NCBI GenBank assembly: GCA_001770725.1
Contig: MERU01000013.1
Coordinates: 89,977 to 153,976, forward strand
Length of the DNA stretch: 64,000 nucleotides
Source of the DNA: Burkholderiales bacterium RIFCSPHIGHO2_01_FULL_63_240
GTDB taxonomy: Bacteria; Pseudomonadota; Gammaproteobacteria; Burkholderiales; Burkholderiaceae_C
Direction: 5' to 3'
A program made the translations under genes and the position numbers. Of the stretch, positions 19,507 to 27,840 are shown one piece after another. How positions within the stretch are numbered: position 1 is the first letter of the stretch; each line of letters opens with the position of its first letter. Under the pieces are notes generated by a model. That model had not been told where the DNA came from, made no database searches, and was given only the letters and a program-made list of their open reading frames with translations.

Positions 19507-20154
19507 TCAGGCCGAAACCACCTGCTGCCTCACGGCATACAGCGCCAGCTCCACGTCATTGCGCACCCCGGTCTTCTCCAGGATCCGCGCCCGGTAAGTC
19601 GACACCGTGTTCGGCGACAGATTCAACAAAGAAGCAATCTGCCCCACCGACTGCCCCTGCGCCAACAACCTGAACACCTGGCTCTCACGCTGCGACAGGC
19701 TCTCGTGCGGCGCATGCGCCGACACCTCGCTCACCGCGTTGGCCAGCAAGTCCGCCACCGAAGGCGTCAGGTAACGCCCGCCCGCCGCCGCCTTGCGCAA
19801 ACCCGCCACGATGTCGTCCGGGTCGGCACTCTTGTTCAAGTAACCCGCCGCCCCGGCGCGGATGCACCGCACCGCGAACTGGTTGTCCGGGTAGGTGCTC
19901 AGCATCAGCACCGGCAGCCCCGCGAACTCGCTCTGCAACTGCCGCAGCACCTCCAGCCCATCGCGCCCCGGCAGGGCGATGTCCAGCAGCACCGCGTCCA
20001 CCCCGCCCGGCGAGGCACGCAAGCACTGCAGCGCCTCGCCGCCATGCGCGGCCTCCGCCACCACCACGATGCCCTCGTAATCGGCCAGCACCTGGCGCAG
20101 CCCCTCCCGCACGATGCGGTGGTCGTCCACGATCATCACGCGCACCGCGTTCAT
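19507..20154 (-). CDS. NarL/FixJ-family response regulator
   Basis: 215 residues. The receiver domain (about 1-125) has VMIVDDHRIVREGL at the start, the acceptor Asp in VLLDIALPGRDG, and Lys in AGYLNKSADP. The C-terminal LuxR-type HTH (about 150-210) has ESLSQRESQVFRLLAQG and LLNLSPNTVSTYRARI. The ATG overlaps the kinase stop by 4 bp (ATGA), so this is the cognate partner of the upstream histidine kinase. It acts as a DNA-binding activator or repressor; targets are unknown. A neighbouring esterase or exported protein is a possible target by position. Confidence 0.93.
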   Translation of the reverse strand: MNAVRVMIVDDHRIVREGLRQVLADYEGIVVVAEAAHGGEALQCLRASPGGVDAVLLDIALPGRDGLEVLRQLQSEFAGLPVLMLSTYPDNQFAVRCIRAGAAGYLNKSADPDDIVAGLRKAAAGGRYLTPSVADLLANAVSEVSAHAPHESLSQRESQVFRLLAQGQSVGQIASLLNLSPNTVSTYRARILEKTGVRNDVELALYAVRQQVVSA

Positions 20155-21359
20155 GCCGCCCGCTCCTGCTGGTGCGTGCGCTCCAGCGGCATGCTCAGGA
20201 TCACCTGGGTGCCCTGCCCCGGCTCGCTGGTGATCTGCAACCAGCCGCCGTGGTGCCCGGCCCGCTCGCGCATGCCCATCACCCCGAAGGCGTCGGCCCG
20301 CTCGAAGGCGCTCGGCGGTGCGCCCTTGCCATCGTCTTTCACCAGCAAGGTCAGGTCGCCCGGCGTGGCCCGCACGCGGATGGTCACCTCGCCGGCCTGC
20401 GCGTGGCGCGCCACGTTGCTGAGCATCTCCTGGAAGATGCGGAAGATGGCGGTGGCCTGGTCGCCGTCGGGCGCGGGCAGGTTGGGCGCGATGTCGATGG
20501 ACCAGTGGCATTGCCACTCGCCGCTGTCGATGAAGTCCTGCACCTGCCAGGCCAGCGTGGCCCACAGGCCCTGGTGGTCCAGGATGGAGGGGCGCAGGTC
20601 GGTGATGATGCGGCCCACGTTCTCCACCGCGTTGTCGATCAGGCCGCGCATGCCGTGGCACTTGCAGCGCAGCGTGGGCTCGTCGGCCACGCGCTTTTCC
20701 AGCCAGCTCACGTCCATCTTCAGGCCCACCAGCAGGCTGCCCAGCTCGTCGTGAATTTCTCGGGCGATGCGGGTGCGCTCGTCTTCGCGCACGTGTTCGA
20801 GGTGGGCCTGCAGGTCGCGCAATTGCGCCAGGGCCTGGCTGAGCGCCTGGGTGCGTTCGGCCACGCGGCGCTCGAGCTGCTCGCGGGCCTGCAGCAGCTG
20901 TTGCTCTTGCTGCTTGCGCTCGCTGATGTCCACGAAGGTGACCACGGCGCCCAGCACCTGGCCGGCGTCGAGGATGGGGTAGGAGGTGTACTCCACCGCC
21001 ATCGGCGTGCCGTCGCGGCGCCACAGCACCTCGCTGTCGATGCGGCAGGGCACGCCCGCGCGGAAGGCGCGGAAGATGGGGCAGTCGTCCACCGGGTAAT
21101 GCGCCCCGTCGGCGTGGTGGTGGTGCGTGAGCTCGTGCATGTTGCGGCCCAGCACCTCGTCGGGGGTGTAGCCCAGCATGCGCGCGGCCGCCGGGTTGAT
21201 GAAGCTGCACCGGCCTTCGGTGTCCACACCGTAGATGCCTTCGCCGGTGGCGTCGAGCAGCAGGCTCAGGCGGTCGCGCCAGACGGCGGCGGCGCGGGCG
21301 GCCTGGGGCACGGGCTCGGCAAGCAGGGCATCGGCAGGCAGCGAAGCGGGGTGGGACAT
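20151..21359 (-). CDS. PAS-domain sensor histidine kinase (NarX/UhpB type)
   Basis: 402 residues, no membrane helices, so a soluble sensor. The PAS domain (about 30-150) contains YGVDTEGRCSFINPAAARML and LGRNMHELTHHHH, an unusual His-rich stretch. A short coiled coil precedes the HisKA_3 domain with acceptor His in REIHDELGSLLVGL. The C-terminal HATPase has NVARHA-type N box and FGVMGMRERA. It overlaps the response-regulator ATG by 4 bp. The PAS signal could be redox, light or a small ligand; the sequence does not say which. Confidence 0.92.
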   Translation of the reverse strand: MSHPASLPADALLAEPVPQAARAAAVWRDRLSLLLDATGEGIYGVDTEGRCSFINPAAARMLGYTPDEVLGRNMHELTHHHHADGAHYPVDDCPIFRAFRAGVPCRIDSEVLWRRDGTPMAVEYTSYPILDAGQVLGAVVTFVDISERKQQEQQLLQAREQLERRVAERTQALSQALAQLRDLQAHLEHVREDERTRIAREIHDELGSLLVGLKMDVSWLEKRVADEPTLRCKCHGMRGLIDNAVENVGRIITDLRPSILDHQGLWATLAWQVQDFIDSGEWQCHWSIDIAPNLPAPDGDQATAIFRIFQEMLSNVARHAQAGEVTIRVRATPGDLTLLVKDDGKGAPPSAFERADAFGVMGMRERAGHHGGWLQITSEPGQGTQVILSMPLERTHQQERAA

Positions 21360-21405
21360 GGTCCTGCCCCGGTTTGCAAGGGGCGTGCCACGCCGCCCCC
21401 GGGGT

Positions 21406-22353
21406 TCAGCCCCCGTAAGCGCGGCGCAGGGCCTCGGCCAGTTGCCGGTGAGCCAGCTCCGCCTCGGGGATGAAGCGGCCCAGGTTGATGAAGTCGTGGA
21501 TCACGCCAGGCCAGACGGTCAACTCGGTGGGCACGCCGGCTTGCTGCAGCTTTTGCGCGTAAAGCTTGCCCTCGTCGGTCAGCGGGTCGCACTCGGCCAG
21601 GCCGATCCAGGCCGGGGCCAGGCCACGGTGGTCGGGGGCGTGCAGGGGCTCGCGGTGCCAGCGCTCGCGCAGCTCGCCACCCCGGGCGTTCGTCTCGAAC
21701 CAGTGCATCAGGTCCCACGACAGCAGGGTGTTGGCCGAGTAGGTCAGCAGCGAATCGGTCTTCATGCCGAGCTGCACCGAGGGGTAGAACAGGGCTTGCA
21801 GCACCAGCGGGATGCCGGCGTCGCGCGCCAGCAGGGCGGTGGACGCGGCCAGCGTGCCCCCGGCGCTGTCGCCACCCACGGCGATGCGGCGGCGGTCCAG
21901 GCCCTTGCCATGGCCGTGCTCGGCCAGCCACTGCAGCGCCGCGAAGCTGTCGTCCAGCCCGGCGGGGAAGCGGTTTTCAGGCGCCAGGCGGTAGTCGAGC
22001 GCCACCACGGCACCGCCGGAGTGCTGCGCCAGCACGGTGCACATCGACTCGCAGGTTTCGATGCCGCCGATGATGAAGCCGCCGCCGTGCAGGTACAGCA
22101 GCACCGGCAGGTCGGGCTCGGTGCTGGCGGCCCACAGGCGGGCGCGCATGTCGCCCCCCGGCCCGGGGATGGTGAAGTCTTCGACGCGGGCCATCGGCAG
22201 AGGCGGGTGGGCCGTGGCGCCCACGCCGATCTTGTAGGACTGGCGGGCCTGCTCGATGGGCTGGGTGTAGATCGGCGGGAAGCCCGCCCGCTTGACGTTG
22301 TCCATCAGGGCCTGCACGGCCGGGGTGAAGGGGCTGCGGGGGGTCTCGCTCAT
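21406..22353 (-). CDS. Alpha/beta hydrolase, hormone-sensitive-lipase-type esterase
   Basis: 315 residues. It has the HSL-family oxyanion motif YLHGGGFIIGG, nucleophile elbow GGDSAGG (Ser), catalytic Asp in AECDPLTDEG and His in GVIHDFINLG. It is expected to hydrolyse short acyl esters in the cytoplasm (no signal peptide). I chose the ATG giving MSETPRSP; a further ATG 42 bp upstream is possible and neither has a strong ribosome site. It lies upstream of the two-component genes on the same strand (46 bp gap) and 45 bp after the exported-protein gene. Confidence 0.88.
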   Translation of the reverse strand: MSETPRSPFTPAVQALMDNVKRAGFPPIYTQPIEQARQSYKIGVGATAHPPLPMARVEDFTIPGPGGDMRARLWAASTEPDLPVLLYLHGGGFIIGGIETCESMCTVLAQHSGGAVVALDYRLAPENRFPAGLDDSFAALQWLAEHGHGKGLDRRRIAVGGDSAGGTLAASTALLARDAGIPLVLQALFYPSVQLGMKTDSLLTYSANTLLSWDLMHWFETNARGGELRERWHREPLHAPDHRGLAPAWIGLAECDPLTDEGKLYAQKLQQAGVPTELTVWPGVIHDFINLGRFIPEAELAHRQLAEALRRAYGG

Positions 22354-22398
22354 GGTTGTCTTGTCTTTCGTGACTTCAGGGAAGGACCCAGGCACAGG

Positions 22399-23250
22399 TC
22401 AAGGTGCGGTGACCCGGATCTCGAGTTGCTCCGACCGGCTCTCGTCCAGGCTCCGGGTCGACAGCGTACCGGATTGCGTGTTCGAGCTTTGCCCGCCGTT
22501 GCGCGCCACCACCGTCCATTCGCCCAGGGGCACGCTGACGGTGCTGCTCAGCTCGCTGCGGCGCACCTGCCCATCGGGGTCGAGCTGGCCGCTGTAGGCG
22601 GCGCCCGGCTGGGCCGGCTCGCTCGAGCGCGCTTCGAGCTCGATGGTCACGGGCGCGCGCCCGCCCGGCCAGCGCGGCGTGACGACCAGGCCCTGGCCCA
22701 GGTCGATCCACGTCGTCTGCGGCACGATCTGGATGGGGCTGCCACGGCCACGCCCTGGGTCGCGTGCTGGATCACGGCTGCGGCCACCGTGGCGCTCGGC
22801 CACCTCGTCGCCGTCCTGGCCCGAGCCTTCGAGCGGCCCGTACGAGGTCCAGCCACCACCGCCGCCCTGCCCGGCCCCCCAGGCCCACTGCCAGGTCGTC
22901 ACGGGCTGGGAGCTGCCAAAGAACAGGCGCGCCCGCCCGCCGTTGAGCACCGTCACCTGCTGCACCGAGTTGCCGCTGGACTCGGTCTGCGTGGTGCCGT
23001 AGGTGACGCCGGCCTGGCCGATCACGCCCCGGCGGCTGTCGATGATGACCCGGCCCGTCTGGATGCCACCCTGGCGCAGCTGGCTGCTGCCCTGGCCGCC
23101 GATGCGCCACTCCACCAGCAGGTTGCGCGCGGGCAGGTCACGGGGGCCGGCGAGCGCGGCCGAGGGCACCAGGGCAGGCCAGGCCACCAGGCAGCTCACC
23201 GCGCAGGCCAGGACAAAACGGCGCTCAGGGATCAGGGGGGGCAGGTGCAT
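22399..23250 (-). CDS. Exported protein of unknown function
   Basis: 283 residues. The Sec signal peptide (FVLACAVSCLVAWPALVPSAALA) is cleaved before GPRDLPA. The mature N-terminus PARNLLVEWRIGGQGSSQ and strands such as GRVIIDSRRGVIGQAGVTYGT suggest a beta-rich periplasmic protein. A Gly- and Arg-rich low-complexity middle follows (GGGGGWTSYGPLEGSGQDG, GRSRDPARDPGRGRG), then another beta region ending LEIRVTAP. No enzyme motif is visible. The ATG has GGAG 9 nt upstream. It may form an operon with the downstream esterase. Confidence 0.75.
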   Translation of the reverse strand: MHLPPLIPERRFVLACAVSCLVAWPALVPSAALAGPRDLPARNLLVEWRIGGQGSSQLRQGGIQTGRVIIDSRRGVIGQAGVTYGTTQTESSGNSVQQVTVLNGGRARLFFGSSQPVTTWQWAWGAGQGGGGGWTSYGPLEGSGQDGDEVAERHGGRSRDPARDPGRGRGSPIQIVPQTTWIDLGQGLVVTPRWPGGRAPVTIELEARSSEPAQPGAAYSGQLDPDGQVRRSELSSTVSVPLGEWTVVARNGGQSSNTQSGTLSTRSLDESRSEQLEIRVTAP

Positions 23251-23484
23251 GGTCGGGTCTCCGGTGGGGGCATGACAGCACGACAAGGAATGCGATCGCA
23301 AGATGTGAAACCAGCAACAAGGCCGCCGAGCGTGCTCATTTCCACATGTCAACAAATTCTCGGATGCGAGATGCTCAGGTCACGGTCTCAAGTGCCGAAA
23401 AGTGTTCAATCTGCCACGTCAGTCGCTGTCCGCATGGGTTGGCGTGGTGATTCAATGATTCCCCGAGCGATGGAGGCGGGTCAC

Positions 23485-24312
23485 ATGCAACTCGAAGCCC
23501 TTTTCAAACAACCCCAGGCCCTGCCGGCGATCCCCAAGATCGTGCACGAGCTGATCGACAGCTTCAACAACCAGGACGTGTCCATCGACGAGATTGCCAA
23601 GAAACTGGCGGCCGACCCGGTGCTCTCGGCCCGGCTGCTGCGCCTGGCGAACTCGGCCTACTACCATGTCTCGCGCACCATCGGCACCGTGGGTGAAGCG
23701 CTGTCGATGCTGGGCTTCGTGACCGTGCGCACCCTGGTCATCAGCTCCGGCCTGACCGGTGGCTACAAGGCCATGCCCGGCATGGACCTCAACAAGTTCT
23801 GGCGCTACAGCCTGCACACCGCCGCCGTGGCGGGCTGGCTGGCCAAGAAGACCGGCGTCAACGGCGACCAGGCCTTCACCGTGGCCCTGATGCACGCCAT
23901 CGGCCAGCTGGTGATGCACGCCGGCATGCCCGAGCAGATGCTGTCGCTGGACAAGCAGGCTTCGCCGCTGGACTGCCGCCGCCTGGACATGGAGCAACAG
24001 TCCTTCGGCTACAACTTCGCCACCGTGGGCGCCGAGCTCTCGCGCCAGTGGCGCTTCCCGGTGAGCTTCGCCGAGGCGATCTCGCAGTTCCCCGATCCGG
24101 TGGCCGCACCGACCTTCAACCCCGTCGCCGGCGTGATCCACCTGGCCGCCTGGCGCGCCCGCGCCGAGCACAACGGCCTCAAGCCCGACGAGATGGAAGC
24201 CACCCTGCCCAAGGACGTGGCCAAGAAGCTGGGCCTGAACGCCGACACCCTGCTGCAGGACATGCCGCCCCTGTCGGAGCTGTCCGAAGGGCTGGAAGCG
24301 CTGCTGAGCTGA
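23485..24312 (+). CDS. HDOD-domain signalling protein
   Basis: 275 residues, almost entirely an HDOD domain (an HD-related, non-hydrolysing output domain). Diagnostic segments are PAIPKIVHELIDSF, DEIAKKLAADPVLSARLLRLANSAYY, IGTVGEALSMLGF and FWRYSLHTAAVAGWLA. HDOD proteins act in stress, motility and chemotaxis signalling, often downstream of c-di-GMP, but no substrate is known. The ATG has GGAGG 8 nt before it, and the upstream open extension lies over the antisense strand of other genes. It ends 4 bp before the convergent priA stop. Confidence 0.9.
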   Translation: MQLEALFKQPQALPAIPKIVHELIDSFNNQDVSIDEIAKKLAADPVLSARLLRLANSAYYHVSRTIGTVGEALSMLGFVTVRTLVISSGLTGGYKAMPGMDLNKFWRYSLHTAAVAGWLAKKTGVNGDQAFTVALMHAIGQLVMHAGMPEQMLSLDKQASPLDCRRLDMEQQSFGYNFATVGAELSRQWRFPVSFAEAISQFPDPVAAPTFNPVAGVIHLAAWRARAEHNGLKPDEMEATLPKDVAKKLGLNADTLLQDMPPLSELSEGLEALLS

Positions 24313-24316
24313 TCTT

Positions 24317-26473
24317 TCAGATCGACAGCGGGTCCACATCCACCGCCCAGCGGACGAGTCCGCTGCGGCGGTGTTGCTGTGCCAGGGCCAGCCAGATGGG
24401 CTGCGCCTCGGTGAGCAAACGCTGCAGCGCCGGCCGCTGCGGCGACTCCAGCATCATCTGCGCACGTTCGATGTCCGCCACACGCTGCACCGGCGTGGGC
24501 ACGGCCGGGTAGAGGGTCACCCCACCGGCGATGTGTCCCACCGATTCGGCCGCGGCGCGCAGGAAGTCGGTGGCGGCGTCCTGCGTCTTGGCTTCGGCGC
24601 GCAGCAGGGCCAGGCTGGCGTAAGGCGGCAGGCCCGCCGATTGGCGCTCCTGCAGCTGCCGGGTGGCAAAGGCTTCGTAGTCGTAGTCGCGCAGCGCCTG
24701 GTAGAGCGGGTGCAGCGGGTGCCAGGTCTGCACCCACATCTCGCTGTGGCCGGCCACGTCGGCATCGCGCCCGGCTCGGCCCGCGGCCTGCAGCAAGAGC
24801 GCGAACTGACGCTCGGCGGCGCGGAAGTCGCTGGCGAACAGCGCCGCATCCGGGTTGACGGCCGCCACCAGCGTGATGCGCCGGAAGTCGTGCCCCTTGG
24901 CCACCATCTGCGTGCCCACGAGCACATCGACGTCGCCCGCGTGCACGCTGGCCAGTTGCGTCTCGAGCGAGCCCTTGTGTTTGGTGACGTCGGCGTCGAT
25001 GCGGCCCACGCGCGCGCCGGGCAGCGCCTCGGCAAGCTGCTCTTCCAGGCGTTCGGTGCCCCGGCCCACGGGCTGGATGTCCTGGTTGCCGCAGTCGGGG
25101 CAGGCGCGCGGCACGCGTTCGGTGAAGCCGCAATGGTGGCAGCGCAGCGTGCGGTCGACCTTGTGGAACACGCGCCAGGCGCTGCAGTGCGGGCAGCCGC
25201 TTTGCCAGCCACAGTCACCGCATTGCAGCACCGGGGCGTAGCCGCGCCGGTTGAGCAGCACCAGGCTTTGCTCTCCCCGCTCGACGCGCTCGGTGATGGC
25301 CGCCAGCAGCGGCGCCGACAGCGGCGGGGCCGACTCGCCCCGGCCCGGCTTCGGGGCCCGCGACATGTCCAGCAGCCGCACCTTGGGCATCACCCCGCCG
25401 CCGATGCGCTCGGGCATGGCCAGGCGCAGGTAGCGGCCGGTGCCGCCTTCGCTGGCGGGCAGGGCGTTGAACCAGGTCTCCAGGCTGGGCGTGGCCGAGC
25501 CCAGCAGCACCGGCACGCCTTCGAGCCGCCCGCGGTAGACGGCCAGGTCGCGCGCCGAGTAGCGGGCGCCGTCCTGCTGCTTGTAGCTGGGGTCGTGCTC
25601 TTCGTCGACGACGATCAGGCCCGGGCAGGGCAGCGGCGTGAACACCGACAGCCGCGTGCCCAGCACCACGTCGGCCTGGCCGCGCAGCGCCATCAGCCAG
25701 TTGCGCAGGCGCTGGGCCGGCGTCAGGCCGCTGTGCAGCGAGACGATGCGACGCCCCGCAAAGCGCGCCGCCACGCGGGCTTCGAGCTGGGGCGTGAGGT
25801 TGATCTCGGGCACCATCATCAGCACCTGGCGGCCAGCATCGAGCACGCGCTGGGCCTCGCGCAGGTAGACCTCGGTCTTGCCGCTGCCGGTGCTGCCCCA
25901 CAGCAGGCTCGTCTGGGGTGGCGACGCGGCCAGGCGGGCCAGGGCCTCGGCCTGCTGGGCGCTGAGCTCGGGCAGGGGCTGGGGCGGGCTCGGGGGGGCG
26001 CCATCGGCGGTGTCATGGGCCGGGTCGTCGGGAGCCGCTTTGCCTGCCGCCGCCAGCTCGGCCGCCACGGCCTTGTCCAGCCGCTTGAGCCGGCGCGCCA
26101 GCTGCACCTGGTCGAGCTGGCGCAGCTCGGGCGGCAGCACCATCAGCGCCATCTCGCCCAGGCTGCGCTGGTAGTAGGCGGCCGCGAAGGCCACCAGCTT
26201 GCGCCAGGCCTCGGGCAATGGCGGCAGCGCCTCGAAGGTTTCGAGCACGGCCTTGAGCGATTCGGGCGGGACGTCCCCCTGGCTGGCGACCGGGTCCCAG
26301 ACCACCCCGGTGACCACGCGCCGACCCAGTGGCACCCTCACGAGGGCGCCGGCGGGCAGGGTTTGGGGGTGCAGGTAGTCGAGCGCGCCCCACAGGCCGC
26401 TGTGCTGGGGCGCCTCGACCACGACCCCGACGCGGCAGGGCGCCTCGGGCGCGGTCGGAACAGGTGCGTGCAT
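24317..26473 (-). CDS. priA: Primosomal protein N' (replication restart helicase PriA)
   Basis: 718 residues, the usual PriA length. It has an N-terminal 3'-binding domain (VGVVVEAPQHSGLWGALDY) and superfamily-2 helicase motifs: Walker A WGSTGSGKTEVYL, DEEH box VVDEEHDPSYKQQ and the later AGRAGRDADV. The zinc-binding Cys cluster is intact (CGDCGWQSGCPHCSAW, CHHCGF, CPDCGNQ). It reloads the replisome at stalled forks. The start is the ATG giving MHAPVPT; a longer open frame continues upstream without a ribosome site. The 1-kb region upstream is rich in DnaA-box-like sites. Confidence 0.96.
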   Translation of the reverse strand: MHAPVPTAPEAPCRVGVVVEAPQHSGLWGALDYLHPQTLPAGALVRVPLGRRVVTGVVWDPVASQGDVPPESLKAVLETFEALPPLPEAWRKLVAFAAAYYQRSLGEMALMVLPPELRQLDQVQLARRLKRLDKAVAAELAAAGKAAPDDPAHDTADGAPPSPPQPLPELSAQQAEALARLAASPPQTSLLWGSTGSGKTEVYLREAQRVLDAGRQVLMMVPEINLTPQLEARVAARFAGRRIVSLHSGLTPAQRLRNWLMALRGQADVVLGTRLSVFTPLPCPGLIVVDEEHDPSYKQQDGARYSARDLAVYRGRLEGVPVLLGSATPSLETWFNALPASEGGTGRYLRLAMPERIGGGVMPKVRLLDMSRAPKPGRGESAPPLSAPLLAAITERVERGEQSLVLLNRRGYAPVLQCGDCGWQSGCPHCSAWRVFHKVDRTLRCHHCGFTERVPRACPDCGNQDIQPVGRGTERLEEQLAEALPGARVGRIDADVTKHKGSLETQLASVHAGDVDVLVGTQMVAKGHDFRRITLVAAVNPDAALFASDFRAAERQFALLLQAAGRAGRDADVAGHSEMWVQTWHPLHPLYQALRDYDYEAFATRQLQERQSAGLPPYASLALLRAEAKTQDAATDFLRAAAESVGHIAGGVTLYPAVPTPVQRVADIERAQMMLESPQRPALQRLLTEAQPIWLALAQQHRRSGLVRWAVDVDPLSI

Positions 26474-26525
26474 GGCGGGGATGTGTGTCAGGCAGATTCT
26501 GACAGAGGCGTGAAGACGGCCCGCC

Positions 26526-26589
26526 AAGTGCTTGATTTTCCTGGGGCACACCCTTATCCACGGGGACTGTGGATAACTTTGTGGGAAAG
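26526..26589. repeat. DnaA-box repeat unit A
   Basis: Begins AAGTGCTTGATT, contains the inverted pair TTATCCACG and TGTGGATAA five nt apart, and ends ACTTTGTGGG. It is matched by 26981-27038. Confidence 0.6.
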
Positions 26590-26980
26590 CTTTGCAGACG
26601 CGCGCTAAGTGCTTGTCGCACCGACGTTTGGGTCAATTTGCCTCAGAATGAGGCAACGCGAAGCACCCTCTATGAATCAATGACTTAGACGCGTGCTGCG
26701 GCGCTTTGCCCGGCTTTGCGGACCCGCCCCAGCGCGGTGCACCCGCTTGGCGCCAAATGGGGATAACTGAGTCGCGAGCGATCAAAACAAAGGGTTTGCC
26801 CCAGTTGCTTGAAACCTGACACGGTTTGTCTCCCTCTGTGAACTTTGTCACAGCAGGCGCACGATCCGAAATCCCGGCGGACCGGGGTGGCGCATGGAAC
26901 AACTCGCGACAGCCCCCCTCGGCATCGGGCACCCCTCACTTAGGGTGCAAAGCCGATGCGACTCGCCAAGAGTGCCCTGT

Positions 26981-27038
26981 AAGTGCTTGATTCATGGGCT
27001 TTGCAGCCGAATCCACAGCCTGTGGATAACTTTGTGGG
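26981..27038. repeat. DnaA-box repeat unit B
   Basis: Begins AAGTGCTTGATT, contains GAATCCACAG and TGTGGATAA, and ends ACTTTGTGGG. It is an imperfect direct repeat of 26526-26589. Confidence 0.6.
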
Positions 27039-27498
27039 CAAAAACTGGGAGAACCCGTCTCCACTTTGCGCACCCCAGGCTTTCCCCAGGTTGTCGCTGA
27101 CTTGCATCAAGGTGATTTTCTTCAATCAAATCAATCACTTGTCACGTTGACACAGGGCATGCGGGGCGTTTGGCGCGATGGGGAAATTCAGCCCGTCCGC
27201 ATGCTGCGTTTTGGGGATAAGTGCGGGCGCTTGAGCACGGTTTTCGCTCGGTTGTGGTCCGAAATGGGGAATCGGCTGGCGGGGCGCTTGCGCCGCGGCG
27301 CCGGCATGCCCTGCGGTGGCCCGTGGCGGCCCGGAGGCCCGCCTGGCGCCCCTGCGAGCAAGGGGCCTCCCGTGGCTCGGTCGGCTGCGTCAACAGGCTG
27401 ACTCTCGGGTTATGCTTTGCGGGTGTCACCGCGCGGGTCGCCTGCTGACGTGCCCGGGAGCACCATCCACAACCCATCATTCCTTAGCGAGACAAAAG

Positions 27499-27711
27499 AT
27501 GAGCTTCTCGATCGAATCCAAACTCGGCGACCTGCTGGACAACGAAACCACCAAGGCCATCCTGGAAAAGCACCTGCCCGGCATCTCCACCCACCCGCAA
27601 ATCGGCATGGGCAAGGGTTTCGCCCTGTCGATGGTGGCCAAGTTCTCCGGTGGCCTGATCACCGATGACCTGCTGCAAAAGGTCGACGCCGAACTCAAGA
27701 CCCTGGGCTGA
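27499..27711 (+). CDS. Small conserved-looking protein (70 aa)
   Basis: 70 residues, acidic and helical: SIESKLGDLLDNETTKAILE, then KHLPGISTHPQIGMGKGF and LITDDLLQKVDAELKTL. I have seen this type of short HLPG / GKGF protein near sugar-processing genes, but no function is established and none is claimed. It stands alone on the plus strand and is followed by a strong bidirectional terminator. GCGAGACAAAAG precedes the ATG as a weak ribosome site. Confidence 0.75.
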   Translation: MSFSIESKLGDLLDNETTKAILEKHLPGISTHPQIGMGKGFALSMVAKFSGGLITDDLLQKVDAELKTLG

Positions 27712-27753
27712 TCGCCCTGCTTCGGTGAGCGCCAGGCGCGCTCCCTCGGCAAC

Positions 27754-27793
27754 AAAAAAGCCTCCCCAGTCTCAGGACTCGGGAGGCTTTTTC
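27754..27793. terminator. Bidirectional Rho-independent terminator
   Basis: AAAAAAGCCTCCC pairs with GGGAGGCTTTTT around a 14-nt loop, with A- and T-runs on both sides. It terminates the 70-aa gene on the plus strand and the solute-binding-protein gene on the minus strand. Confidence 0.9.
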
Positions 27794-27840
27794 CTTGGTC
27801 GCGCAGGTGGGTGGCCGTGACCAGGCCACCCTGGCAACGC

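Larger units (their letters stand above)
26474..27498. other. 1-kb gene-free region with DnaA-box-like cluster
   Basis: No supported gene. It contains two perfect TGTGGATAA 9-mers (26568-26576, 27021-27029). One inverted near match TTATCCACG lies at 26554-26562, and two TGGGGATAA copies at 26758-26766 and 27212-27220. The motifs sit in two related direct repeats, each running from AAGTGCTTGATT to GATAACTTTGTGGG (26526-26589 and 26981-27038). An AT-rich stretch (27106-27146) follows. It looks like a DnaA-binding or titration region, or less likely a replication origin. Confidence 0.55.

Noticed and set aside
19218..19673. 151-codon plus-strand ORF
   Set aside because: Runs across the 3' end of the response-regulator gene in antisense and is Pro/Arg/Ser low-complexity with no start signal.
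27142..27480. 112-codon minus-strand ORF in the priA upstream region
   Set aside because: Arg/Ser/Pro-rich, no ribosome site, no similarity to known folds; typical GC-rich random frame.
26474..27498. Chromosomal origin oriC
   Set aside because: DnaA boxes are present but dnaA, dnaN and gyrB are not adjacent, so I report only a DnaA-box cluster.
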